In this document: piece after piece, positions 51,154-59,828 of the stretch
Layout: every line of letters starts with the position of its first letter
Position numbering within the stretch: position 1 is the first letter of the stretch
Source of the DNA: Pseudomonadota bacterium
GTDB lineage: Bacteria > Pseudomonadota > Gammaproteobacteria > Steroidobacterales > Steroidobacteraceae
Assembly (NCBI GenBank): GCA_025355105.1
Contig: JANYAE010000052.1
Coordinates: 248,001-312,000, forward strand
DNA: 64,000 nucleotides
Direction of reading: 5' to 3'
Position numbers and translations under genes: made by a program
The notes under the pieces: generated by a model
Databases searched by the model: none
What the model was told of the DNA's origin: nothing
The model's input: only the letters and a program-made list of their open reading frames with translations

Positions 51154-53142
51154 TCAGTGGAGGCGGACGGGGACGACCTCGGCCGAGAGCTGCACCTCGT
51201 CGCCGAGCCCGTAGGCGAAGTACGCGGGTTGCGAGACCAGTCGCAGGAACAAGAATAGCCGCAGGCGGACGCGCCCGATCAGGCCCAAGCCGCGCGACTG
51301 CAACAGGTGCTCGTGCGAGACGTGCACGATCCACTGCCGCCGGTCGGTTGGCAGGTCGATCTCGCGGTGACGTGCCATGCCCTCGAGCGCCTTCTCGACG
51401 TTCGGGTCCTCCATGAAACCGAAGCTGAGCTCCACGCTGAGGATGCTGCCGCGGTCGCGGTGGCCGTCGAAGACAACGACCGAGTAGCGGTTCTCGTGGA
51501 TGAACGGAACCTTGCGGTGGATGACCTCGACGAAGATCAGATTGCGGGGCAGCACGCCGTAGCGGTCCCAAAGCATCTGCAGGAGCGCCGGCGTGCGGTC
51601 GGTCTTGCGCCGCAACGGCTTCGGCGCCATCAGCACCGCCGTCCGCTCCATGAAGAACTTGCTCTCGCGGTGCAGTTGCACGAGCTCGGCCACGGTCATC
51701 GTCGGCTTGGCCGAATAGGCCGCAAATGTCGCCTTGCGGCCCCAGCGCCACGTCACCATGACCAGGAAGACGACGATGCCGATCGACAGCGGCACGAAGC
51801 CGCCGTCGAGGACCTTGAGCGAGCTCGCGAGCAGGAACGAGCCGGTGACCGCGGTGAAGCTACCCCAGACCAGCGTCGACGTGAGCCACGTCCAGCGCCA
51901 GCACAATCGTGCGACCGGAATCATCGCGAACGAGGTGATCGCCATGACCCCGGAAACCGCGAGGCCATAGGCCGACGCGAGCGCCGAGCTCGAGCCGAAA
52001 CTGACGACCAGCAGCATGCAGCCGCTGTACAGCGACCAGTTGATGAATGGCAGGTAGATCTGCCCGGCGTGGACGTCATGGGTGTGACGGATCCTGAGTC
52101 GCGGGAACAGACCGAGGGCCGTCGCCTGCGAGGCCAGCGAAAAGGCGCCGGAGATCAGCGACTGCGAGGCGATGATCGCCGCGACCGTCGCCAATGCGAC
52201 CATCGGCAGCAGCAGCACCGCCGGGACGAGGCTGTAGAAGAGATTGCCGCCGGCCACCGGCGCGCCGCCGAGCAGGTAGGCTCCCTGGCCGAGGTAGTTG
52301 AGCAGGAGCGCCGGATAGACGAGCCCGAACCAGCCCAGCCGGATCGGTCGTGCGCCGAAGTGGCCCATGTCTGCGTACAGCGCCTCGCCGCCGGCGACCA
52401 CGAGCATCAGCGCGCCGAGGACCACGAGCCCCTCGTAGGTGCCAGCGTGTAGGAGAAAGCGGGCGCCGTAGGCCGGGTTGAACGCGGCCATAATCTGCGG
52501 CTGGTGGCGGATCTGCAGCACGCCGAGCGTCGCGATTACGATGAACCAGCCGATGAGGATTGGTCCGAACACTCTGCCGATTCCCGACGTGCCCTGCTTC
52601 TGCAGCAGGAACAGCGCCGTCAGCAACGCCAGGGTTGCCGGAATCACGATCTCTGCGAGTGTCGGCGCCGCGACGCCTAGACCCTCGAGGGCCGAGAGCA
52701 TACTGATCGCCGGCGTGATGATGCCGTCGCCGAAAAGCAGCCCGGCGCCCAGCATCAGCGCCCAGAGGAACAGCATGATGCCGCGGTTCCTGTAGGTGTG
52801 CAGCAGCCCGTAGAGCGCGAACAGGCCGCCTTCGCCGTCGTTGTCGGCGCGCAGCACGAGGACCGCGTACTTCAGCGCGACGATAATGGTCAGCGCCCAG
52901 ATCACGAGCGAGATGCCGCCTAGGACGTTGTCGGTCGTCAACGGCACGCCGCCATGACCGAGGAACAGTTGGTCAAGCGCATAGAGCGGGGAGGTGCCGA
53001 TGCCACCGAAGACGATGCCCGCGGCGCCGACGGTGAGGGACGCGAGCGAGCCACGAGGCGCGTGCGAGGCGTGCAGGTCGCCTCCGGAACGGGAGCGCGC
53101 AGCCGGCACGGGGTCCGTGTGGCGCGCATGGTCGTCGGTCAT
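51154..53142 (-). CDS. kup: Kup family potassium uptake protein
   Basis: 662 aa, usual for Kup/HAK/KT transporters. The N-terminal span carries VGAAGIVFGGIGTSPLYAL, the family signature. It continues with VLRADNDGEGGLFALY, LFGDGIITPAISMLSALEG and GGEALYADMGHFG, about 12 spans in all, and a cytoplasmic C-terminal domain from about 490. It imports K+ with protons. ATG 53142 has AAGGA 9 nt upstream; the upstream frame is Arg-rich and not Kup-like. A strong hairpin sits in its long leader region. Confidence 0.94.
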   Translation of the reverse strand: MTDDHARHTDPVPAARSRSGGDLHASHAPRGSLASLTVGAAGIVFGGIGTSPLYALDQLFLGHGGVPLTTDNVLGGISLVIWALTIIVALKYAVLVLRADNDGEGGLFALYGLLHTYRNRGIMLFLWALMLGAGLLFGDGIITPAISMLSALEGLGVAAPTLAEIVIPATLALLTALFLLQKQGTSGIGRVFGPILIGWFIVIATLGVLQIRHQPQIMAAFNPAYGARFLLHAGTYEGLVVLGALMLVVAGGEALYADMGHFGARPIRLGWFGLVYPALLLNYLGQGAYLLGGAPVAGGNLFYSLVPAVLLLPMVALATVAAIIASQSLISGAFSLASQATALGLFPRLRIRHTHDVHAGQIYLPFINWSLYSGCMLLVVSFGSSSALASAYGLAVSGVMAITSFAMIPVARLCWRWTWLTSTLVWGSFTAVTGSFLLASSLKVLDGGFVPLSIGIVVFLVMVTWRWGRKATFAAYSAKPTMTVAELVQLHRESKFFMERTAVLMAPKPLRRKTDRTPALLQMLWDRYGVLPRNLIFVEVIHRKVPFIHENRYSVVVFDGHRDRGSILSVELSFGFMEDPNVEKALEGMARHREIDLPTDRRQWIVHVSHEHLLQSRGLGLIGRVRLRLFLFLRLVSQPAYFAYGLGDEVQLSAEVVPVRLH

Positions 53143-53661
53143 GAGGCCGGATCCTTGTAAGGCACGTCGCCGTAGCGCAGGCCTGGCCTCGGCGCCGTCG
53201 CAGCCGCCGCGTGAGCGTGACCACGGCAAAGTGCGCGGCCGCCGCTGAGTGTGCCTTTGCCGCTGACGCGCAGGCAAGCGCTCGCGCGCCACACCGGCAC
53301 GAGGGCCGGTGCGCGCGGGTCGCTAGGCGGCGTGACCCTTCGCGGCGCCAGGAAGCGGGTGTCGTGCCGTCACCGTGCCGCCGGAACCCGGCGGGCCTTG
53401 CGACGTCGAAGGACGCCTTGAGAGCATCTGGCGCAAGCCAGACCCGCCGATGGCGACTGCGCTCGTTAACCAGGCGCGCGCTCTGCGGCGGTCTACCAGG
53501 CGCTCCGGCGGGTTTCGAGGGCGGGGCGGACGGCATCATTCGTGCCGCCTCCGGCGCGTCGATGACCCGGAAATTCGATGCGACGGCTGCCAGGGCCGAG
53601 CAATCGCCTGCCTGGCGGCGCTCGCGCCGCGACCGGAGGGCGCGATCGGCACGGCGCGGCG
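53143..53661. other. 519-nt intergenic region upstream of kup
   Basis: It lies between the kup start and the 3' end of the MshQ-like gene. Two stem-loops stand out, 53283-53317 and a 7-bp stem with 3-nt loop at 53378-53394. Open frames in the region are Arg/Ala-rich with no recognisable family, and I regard them as chance. Confidence 0.5.
53283..53317. other. Bulged 13-bp hairpin in the kup leader region
   Basis: CGCGCG (53283-53288), a CCA bulge, CACCGGC (53292-53298), a 6-nt loop ACGAGG, then GCCGGTG and CGCGCG (53305-53317). All 13 paired positions match. It lies about 140 nt upstream of the kup start codon. It could be a structured mRNA leader or a terminator from upstream transcription; I cannot match it to a known riboswitch. 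Confidence 0.4.
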
Positions 53662-56661
53662 CTAGTAAACCTCGCGCTCGTAGACGCGCGACGCTGGACC
53701 CGGGAACACGCCGAAGGTGGCCATGCCCGCCGGATTCGAATTGGATCCCGAGCTGACATTCCACAGGTACTGCAGCCAGCTCGGCGCCGTCGCGGTGACC
53801 GTCAAGGCGCCGGAGTTTCCGGCGCCCGGCGCGGCAAGCACGAGATTGAAGTTGCCGGCGGAGGCCGTTGCGCGGTACCGCAGCGACGACGCGGCGGCAA
53901 CGGCGCATCCCTGGCCGGACGCGCCCGGGCTACCAGAGTCGCGCACGCAGGTCTCGCCGCTCGCGAGATTCTGCTGATAGCCGGAGAAGGCCAGGGTCGG
54001 GCCGGTCGTGCAGGCATCCTGTGTGTTCGTGACGAAGCCCTGCGCCGTATTGAGGTAGTACTGCGTCGTCAGCATCATCGGCAGGTCGAGGAGCTCTGAG
54101 CCGGCAACGGTCTGCAGCGCGAGGCGCCCGTAATACTGGCTGGCACCGGTGCTGAAACTGATGCCGGCGCCCGCGCCGAAGGTCACGGGGTTCGAGGCCG
54201 CTGCACCGTCGAGGTCGATGACGTTGATTGTGAGCGCGACGTTGGCGGTGAACGGTGCCACGGCCGTGCCACGGGTGAAGAAGAGGCCGGTGCCGGCGTT
54301 GAAGGTCAGCGACGCCTGACCGCCACTCAGGTCGACGATCGCAGGGTCCGACGTGGCCGCCGGCAGACCGGTCAGCGTCAGCGCCGGGCTCGATGGTGTC
54401 GGCGTGTAGGCGCGCCCGGTCAGTGAGCTGTTCGACAGCCGCATGAGCGCGCCGGTGTAGTTCTGCGCCGTCGCGCCGCCAACGGCCTGAGCAGTCGCGG
54501 TGATGACCGGCGCGACCGTGTAGGTGAACGGCTGGCCGACGTACGTGAAGCTCCCCGATGTGCACGCCGTACCGAAAACCGGCGTGTTCAGCGTCACGGC
54601 AAAGGTGCTCGGCATGAAGCGGCCGACGTTGCCGGTGGCGGCGCCGGACACCGCGCCGCTGCCGAGGTAGCTCGATACCGTCGGCGTGAGCGTGACGACG
54701 CCGACCTCCGGCCAGCTGAAGGTCGTGCCGGTGGCGACGCCGGCCGCGTAGCTACCGAAGCTGCCCGCGATCGACGGGTTGTGGCCGGACACCGGCAGCA
54801 CGAGCGTAGGCAGCAGCTGCACGGTGGCAGGGGAGATCTCCTGGCCGAAGTTCGGCGTGACGGCGCCGAGCGCGTTGCTGGCGGTCACGGTCGCCGAGAA
54901 GCTCGCGCCGGCCGGCATGAACACGGCGCCGCTTGCCGTCGCGGCAGCGGGGTTGTTGCCGGGCGACGCCAGGCTCATCGAGCAGCTGCCGGACGCGTAG
55001 CTCGTGCACTTGATTCCCGACAGCGTGAGCCCGGCCGGCTGGACGACGAACTGGCTGCTGCCGAGCATGTAGTTGCCGGACCCTGCGCCGCTGCCGAGCG
55101 GAATGTTGTAGCGCGCGTACAGCGTCACCTGTCCGGCATCGGAGTACGCGAGGCTGATCGGTGCCTCAGCATTCGCGGTCGAGAACTTCAGCGGGACCGT
55201 CGTGTAGGTCGCGACGCCGGAGGCGGGGTTCGCCGCGATGGCGGTGGTCGTGCCATTGTTGGTCACGCTCATGCTCTGGCCACCGACACAGCTCGTCGGG
55301 TTGTTGCACTGATAGGCGAGGCTGACGTTGACGGTCGCGCCGCTCGCGAAGGCGGTCGTGCAGGCACCGGTGCTGGTGTCGGTTCGGATCGCCTGCAGCG
55401 CGAGGCTCTGGGCGCCGGCACCTGACGCCGACGAAAGGCCGGCAACGCGCGTGCCGATGCTGGCCGTGACGTTGCTGCCATTGGTGATCCGAAAGCCCGA
55501 TGGCGCGAAAGTGATCGCGCTGTCCTCGGAGGCGAGCGCCGTGCCGGACTTTGCGGTCGCAAGGCCGTCGACGACGTTGATCGTGGTCGTCTCGGGGACC
55601 GTGTCGCGCAGCGCGAGGACCACCGTGCCGGCATCGGCCGCGGAGAACGTGTAGCTTGCATTGCCGCTGTTCGCCGCGCCGGGCGTCAGCGCGCCCGAGC
55701 CCGTCGTCAGACCCCAGTCACCGTGCCCGGTGCTCGTGCTCAGCGTGATGGTGTCGGTCGTCAGCAGCGTGGCGTGAAGCGCGTTGTGGGCGGTGATCGT
55801 CACCGGCGCCGGTTGGCAGTTCACCGCATTGCCGGGTGACGACACCGCGAAGTGATCCGCAGCCGCGACGCCCGGGCCGAACGTGGCGATCGCCGCGGCC
55901 CACTGCGAGAACGCGCCATTTCCGGTCCAGGTGTTGCTCTGCACGCCGGTGGCGCCGACGATCTTGTCGGCCTCGGATCCGGCGACGTCACCGGCGTTGA
56001 CGAGCTGCACGGCGCGCTGTGTGTACCCGCTCGCCGCGGTGATCGAGCTGTAGTTGCTTGCCGGCGCGAGCAAGCTGAAACCGCTGACGACGAGCTCGCT
56101 CGCCGACGTCGTCGCCGCGGTCGTTGCCACCGTGACGGTCGATGTCGTGCCGTTGACAGCGGTGGTCTTGTCGACCGCGCCGACGCCGGAGTATTCCATG
56201 GCGATGGCGTTGATCTGCGAATAGGAGTCCGGCAGCGTCAGCGTGATCTTATAGTTGGCGGCGGTCGTCTTGACGGACGCCGAGTAGATCGCGATGCCAC
56301 CCCAGCCGCCGTTTGGGCCCGTGACCTTCTGCGCCTGCGTCGTGTAGCTGTTGCCGGCCGTGTCGGAGATGGTCGGGATCGCCGACGCCGTGTTGCCGGA
56401 CCAGGTCCATGCAACGACGATGAACGTATTGCCGACGGTCGGATTGGTCGCAAAGGCGGAGGAGGTGATGCTCGCGCCGAGCGCCTGGTCCATCTGCGCG
56501 GTGGCCTGCACGAACGAGATCTGTCCCCAGGCCGGCAGCGTGCCAAGCAGCAGAGTGCTTGCGGCCAGCAGCGCCAGCCATCGCCGCGCGCGAGCGGTGG
56601 ACGCGGGAGCCGTCGCGGTGGACGCGGGAACGGACACGGGCTCGATACTCCTGGTGCGCAC
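53662..56661 (-). CDS. Large secreted MshQ-like protein (DUF6701 C-terminus)
   Basis: 999 aa, Ser/Thr/Ala/Gly-rich, with a signal peptide (RRWLALLAASTLLLGTLPAWGQ after a basic, Thr/Ser n-region). The N-terminal part (about 47-270) is a beta-rich domain opening ISFVQATAQMDQALG. The C-terminal third matches the DUF6701 region of MSHA biogenesis protein MshQ: GRFMPSTFAVTLNTPVFG, GSFTYVGQPFTY, a QNYTGALMRL block and an ending with FGVFPGPASRVYEREVY. MshQ proteins are thought to be pilus-associated adhesins. No other msh or type IV pilus gene is nearby. The start is a GTG with only a weak GGAA upstream, so the exact N-terminus is uncertain. Confidence 0.78.
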   Translation of the reverse strand: MRTRSIEPVSVPASTATAPASTARARRWLALLAASTLLLGTLPAWGQISFVQATAQMDQALGASITSSAFATNPTVGNTFIVVAWTWSGNTASAIPTISDTAGNSYTTQAQKVTGPNGGWGGIAIYSASVKTTAANYKITLTLPDSYSQINAIAMEYSGVGAVDKTTAVNGTTSTVTVATTAATTSASELVVSGFSLLAPASNYSSITAASGYTQRAVQLVNAGDVAGSEADKIVGATGVQSNTWTGNGAFSQWAAAIATFGPGVAAADHFAVSSPGNAVNCQPAPVTITAHNALHATLLTTDTITLSTSTGHGDWGLTTGSGALTPGAANSGNASYTFSAADAGTVVLALRDTVPETTTINVVDGLATAKSGTALASEDSAITFAPSGFRITNGSNVTASIGTRVAGLSSASGAGAQSLALQAIRTDTSTGACTTAFASGATVNVSLAYQCNNPTSCVGGQSMSVTNNGTTTAIAANPASGVATYTTVPLKFSTANAEAPISLAYSDAGQVTLYARYNIPLGSGAGSGNYMLGSSQFVVQPAGLTLSGIKCTSYASGSCSMSLASPGNNPAAATASGAVFMPAGASFSATVTASNALGAVTPNFGQEISPATVQLLPTLVLPVSGHNPSIAGSFGSYAAGVATGTTFSWPEVGVVTLTPTVSSYLGSGAVSGAATGNVGRFMPSTFAVTLNTPVFGTACTSGSFTYVGQPFTYTVAPVITATAQAVGGATAQNYTGALMRLSNSSLTGRAYTPTPSSPALTLTGLPAATSDPAIVDLSGGQASLTFNAGTGLFFTRGTAVAPFTANVALTINVIDLDGAAASNPVTFGAGAGISFSTGASQYYGRLALQTVAGSELLDLPMMLTTQYYLNTAQGFVTNTQDACTTGPTLAFSGYQQNLASGETCVRDSGSPGASGQGCAVAAASSLRYRATASAGNFNLVLAAPGAGNSGALTVTATAPSWLQYLWNVSSGSNSNPAGMATFGVFPGPASRVYEREVY

Positions 56662-56853
56662 TTTTCCGCCGGTTCCGGCGGCAGCCGGTGCCGCCGGCGG
56701 CGCATGCTACGCGGCGGTCGCGGCTGCGCCCGGCCGGGGACTCGGGCAGCTCGTCACGCTGCCGTCATGGCAGGGTCGTGCCCCTTAGATCGGCGGCCGC
56801 CGACCGTTCTTTAGGGGCGAGGCTGACCGGCCGCCTGCCACGGCCGCCGCGCC

Positions 56854-56886
56854 GGCCTGCCGATCGCCCGAACGGGCCGGCAGGCC
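56854..56886 (-). terminator. Stem-loop after the aminotransferase gene
   Basis: GGCCTGCCG (56854-56862) and CGGCAGGCC (56878-56886) form a perfect 9-bp stem, extended inside by GCCC/GGGC around a GAAC loop. It begins 14 nt after the stop of the minus-strand aminotransferase gene, the right place for a terminator, but there is no U-tract. A second inverted repeat around a CGGCGGCCGCCG palindrome lies nearby, just upstream of the MshQ-like gene. Confidence 0.55.
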
Positions 56887-56899
56887 TCGGGGCCGGCCT

Positions 56900-58096
56900 T
56901 CAGCGCCCCCGCAGCCACGCTCCGAGCCGCTCGCAAGCCTGCTGCAACCGCGGCACCGGCACGGTCAGCCCGAGTCGGACGCAGTCGGCGACGCTTGCAC
57001 CGAAGGCCGCGCCGGGGACTACCGCGACCGCCGCGCCAGCGAGCAACCGGTCGGCGAACGCGCCGCCATCGAGACCGGTCGCGCTGACGTCCACCAGCAC
57101 GAACATGCCGCCGTCCGGCCGAAACGTCCGCAGTGGCCGGCACGATCGGAGACCCTCGAGCAGTGCATCGCGGCGCTGCCGGTAGCTCGCGCGCAGCGAT
57201 TCACAGATGTCCTGCGGGCCCGTCAGGGCCGCGACGGCCGCGTCCTGGACGAATGGCGGTGAACCGAACAGCTGCGCCTGCGCGAACGCGGTCAGGTGTG
57301 CCGCGAGATCGGCCGGGCCGATCGCCCAGCCGATGCGCCAGCCCGTCATGGCGTGCGACTTCGACAGGCTGTTGACGACGACGAGCCGCTCGGCGATCAG
57401 CGTCGACGATGCCGGCGACACGTGCGGCGCGCCGAAGGTGAGCTCGCCATAGACCTCGTCGGACACGAGCCACACGCCCCGCCGGGCGCAGAGCGCCGCG
57501 AGGGCCGCCACGTCGCCGGCGCCGAGGACTAGGCCGCTCGGATTATTCGGCGTATTCAGCAGCAGCACGCGCGTGCGCGCGGTGATGGCTGCCTCGACGA
57601 GCTCGAGCTGGAGCGTGAAGCCGTCGTCGGCGCGTAGGCTGACCGGCACCGACGTCGCGCCCGTAGCGCCGACGACCGCTTCGTAGGTGGCGTAGATCGG
57701 TTCGAGGAGGATCACCTCATCCCCCGGTCCGGCGAGGCATTGCAGGGTGCTGAAGAGCGCGCACTGTGCGCCGGGGAAGACGACGACCTGCGCGGTGGTC
57801 ACGCGCGTCCCGTAACGTCGAGCGGCGTGCGCCGCGATCGCCTCGCGTAGCGCCGGTTCTCCGGCGATCGGCGCGTAGTGCGTGCGACCGGCGTCGAGGC
57901 TGCGGCGCGCTGCCGCGAGGATGTGCGCTGGCGTCGCGACGTCGACGTCGCCGACGGTAAGCTGGATGACGTCGGCACCGGCGGCCACCATCGTCGCCGC
58001 GCGATCACTGACGGCCCAGCCGGCCGAACCGCAGGTCAAGACGCCCCGCGTCCGCGCCGCGAAGCGCGGCGCCTCGTTCACGTCGCGCGTAACCAT
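56900..58096 (-). CDS. PLP-dependent class I/II aminotransferase
   Basis: 398 aa fold-type I aminotransferase. The PLP-lysine is in NSLSKSHAMTGWRIGW. Other conserved blocks are THYAPIAGEPALREAIAAH, LLNTPNNPSGLV (Asn of NPSG), VSDEVYGELTF (Asp and Tyr near PLP) and PDGGMFVLVDV. The N-terminal Gly of VIQLTVGDVDV is where the substrate carboxylate pocket begins. Overall it resembles AspC/PatA-like enzymes; substrate unknown. ATG 58096 is chosen because upstream codons overlap the M20 gene. It starts 25 nt after that gene's stop, so the two are likely co-transcribed. Confidence 0.9.
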   Translation of the reverse strand: MVTRDVNEAPRFAARTRGVLTCGSAGWAVSDRAATMVAAGADVIQLTVGDVDVATPAHILAAARRSLDAGRTHYAPIAGEPALREAIAAHAARRYGTRVTTAQVVVFPGAQCALFSTLQCLAGPGDEVILLEPIYATYEAVVGATGATSVPVSLRADDGFTLQLELVEAAITARTRVLLLNTPNNPSGLVLGAGDVAALAALCARRGVWLVSDEVYGELTFGAPHVSPASSTLIAERLVVVNSLSKSHAMTGWRIGWAIGPADLAAHLTAFAQAQLFGSPPFVQDAAVAALTGPQDICESLRASYRQRRDALLEGLRSCRPLRTFRPDGGMFVLVDVSATGLDGGAFADRLLAGAAVAVVPGAAFGASVADCVRLGLTVPVPRLQQACERLGAWLRGR

Positions 58097-58121
58097 CGGC
58101 GACCGCAGGATTCGAGGCCGT

Positions 58122-59654
58122 TCACGCCAGGGCGTACAGGTATTCGACGAAGGAACCGACGGCGCCGTCGAGACCGCGCACCGTCGCGTGAGTCGAGTCG
58201 ATGAGGAAATACTCGTCCGGCGCGTGCGCGCCGGTGCCGTGGCCAAGGCCGAAATGGCCGGCTGGCAGGCTGAGCGGCGGATTTGTGAAGACGTAGCCGG
58301 GCCATGAACCGGCACCGCGCGGCCACAGCAGCGGCTCCACGCCGAGCTTGCGGTAGGTCGCGATCTGGGTCTGGATCAGCCGGCTGCTGAGGTCGGTCTG
58401 CGTCGGGTCATAGCCGCCGCTCATGTTGACCTCGATGTCGGCGAAGCCGTGCTTGGCGAGGTGCGCCTTGAGCTTGGCCAGGGTGTCCGCCGCGGTCATG
58501 TCGGGCACGAGGCGCATGTCGATCTTCGCGACCGCGCGGTGCGGCAGCACTGTCTTGCCGCCCGGCCCGGTGTAGCCGGCGACCAGGCCTTCGATGTTGA
58601 TCGTCGGGCGCGACTCGAGGAGCTTGAGACCGTCCACCCAGTTCGCGTCGTGCACCCAATGCTCGACCCCGAGCATCTTCTTGCGCCCCTCCTCGGAGGT
58701 CTTGGCGGCGAACTCGGCGATCATGGCCTGCTGAGTTACGGTCAGCGGCCTCGCCTTGTCGAAGAAGCCTTCCACCGCGGGCGTGTGGCCGTCCTTCTCG
58801 ACCAGCGTGTTGAGCGCCTGCACGAGGTGCCAGCTCGGCGAATCCACCATCGCCTCGAGGCTCGAGTGCACGTCGTGCTTCGGACCGCGGCCCCACTTCT
58901 CGCCGGTGGCGACCAGCTCGAGCTCGACCACGCCCTTGGCGCCGAGCGACACCTGCACGCCGCCGTCGCGGTCCTGGCCAGCCTCGGGCATGACGACGCC
59001 GACTGATCCCTTGAGCGCCGCCATGACCTCGGGGTTGAGCACGACCTCGCCGAAGTGTGGCGAGCCGATCTCCTCCTCGCCCTCGCAGACCAGCACGAGG
59101 TTGACCGGCAGCTTCCGGCCCGCGGCCTTGAACGCCATGAGCGCGGCGAGGAATGCGTTCTCAGGGCCCTTTTGGTTCACCGCGCCACGACCCATGCAGA
59201 TCGTGCCGAGACCGTCCTTGGGGACCAGTCGAGCCTCGAGCGGCGGCGAGGTCCACTCTTCCGGAACGAACTGCTTCACGTCGTACATGAAGTAGATTCC
59301 GACCGTCGTCTTGGCGCCGGCGTCGAGACGGCCGAAGACGCCCGGCTTGCCGGCCGTCGGGATCAGTTTGACGCCCGTGAAGCCGGCGTCGCGCGCCAGC
59401 TGCGCCATGAACTCCGGCCCCTGCGGGAAATTGCGATTTTCGGCGGCGATCGACGGCAACGCGATCCAATCCTGCAGCCGCTTGACGTTGGCGGCGTGCA
59501 TCTTCGGAATTTCGGCAAGCACCGCGGCCTTGTCGGCCGGTGTGCCGGAGGCGGTGGCCCAGACGCTTCCAGCGGCAGCGGTGACCGCGACTCCCGCCGC
59601 GCTGCACTGGACAAAGTCGCGGCGGCTGAGGCCGCGCGGTGTCGTGTCGCTCAT
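58122..59654 (-). CDS. Tat-exported M20 family peptidase homologue with altered metal-ligand positions
   Basis: 510 aa. A Tat signal (LSRRDFVQCSAAGVAVTAAAG) precedes an M20 fold close to dipeptidases such as carnosinase. The usual metal-site motifs are changed. The GHxD motif reads FMYD (His to Met at about 123). The GRG..D.KG motif reads GRGAVNQKG (Asp to Asn at about 160). Kept are EGEEEIGS with the catalytic Glu, DVHSS in the lid domain, and GAHAPDEYF near the end. With two ligands replaced, the di-zinc site should be weakened or different, so it may be a mono-metal enzyme, use another metal or be non-hydrolytic. It is transcribed with the downstream aminotransferase. Confidence 0.85.
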   Translation of the reverse strand: MSDTTPRGLSRRDFVQCSAAGVAVTAAAGSVWATASGTPADKAAVLAEIPKMHAANVKRLQDWIALPSIAAENRNFPQGPEFMAQLARDAGFTGVKLIPTAGKPGVFGRLDAGAKTTVGIYFMYDVKQFVPEEWTSPPLEARLVPKDGLGTICMGRGAVNQKGPENAFLAALMAFKAAGRKLPVNLVLVCEGEEEIGSPHFGEVVLNPEVMAALKGSVGVVMPEAGQDRDGGVQVSLGAKGVVELELVATGEKWGRGPKHDVHSSLEAMVDSPSWHLVQALNTLVEKDGHTPAVEGFFDKARPLTVTQQAMIAEFAAKTSEEGRKKMLGVEHWVHDANWVDGLKLLESRPTINIEGLVAGYTGPGGKTVLPHRAVAKIDMRLVPDMTAADTLAKLKAHLAKHGFADIEVNMSGGYDPTQTDLSSRLIQTQIATYRKLGVEPLLWPRGAGSWPGYVFTNPPLSLPAGHFGLGHGTGAHAPDEYFLIDSTHATVRGLDGAVGSFVEYLYALA

Positions 59655-59828
59655 CGAGTCCCCCTTGAGCTGCAGAGCAGTGTGTCCCTTGATACTAACA
59701 TCGCGTTCTACGCTCGCCGGTCACCGGCGGCGGTTCTTGACAGCCCGGGTCGATCGACTACTGTCGATCCGGTGGCGGGAGCCGAGAACGCGCCTGGTGA
59801 TCCGGGCGGCTGCATCGGCTGCTGACGA

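Noticed and set aside
53143-53661. Possible c-di-AMP (ydaO/yuaA) riboswitch before kup.
   Set aside because: I could not place the conserved sequence blocks of that class; only generic hairpins are visible.
53211-53756. Open frame of 181 codons upstream of kup on the plus strand.
   Set aside because: Arg/Ala-rich, no ribosome binding site of note, no family resemblance, and it runs into the 3' end of the MshQ-like gene on the other strand.
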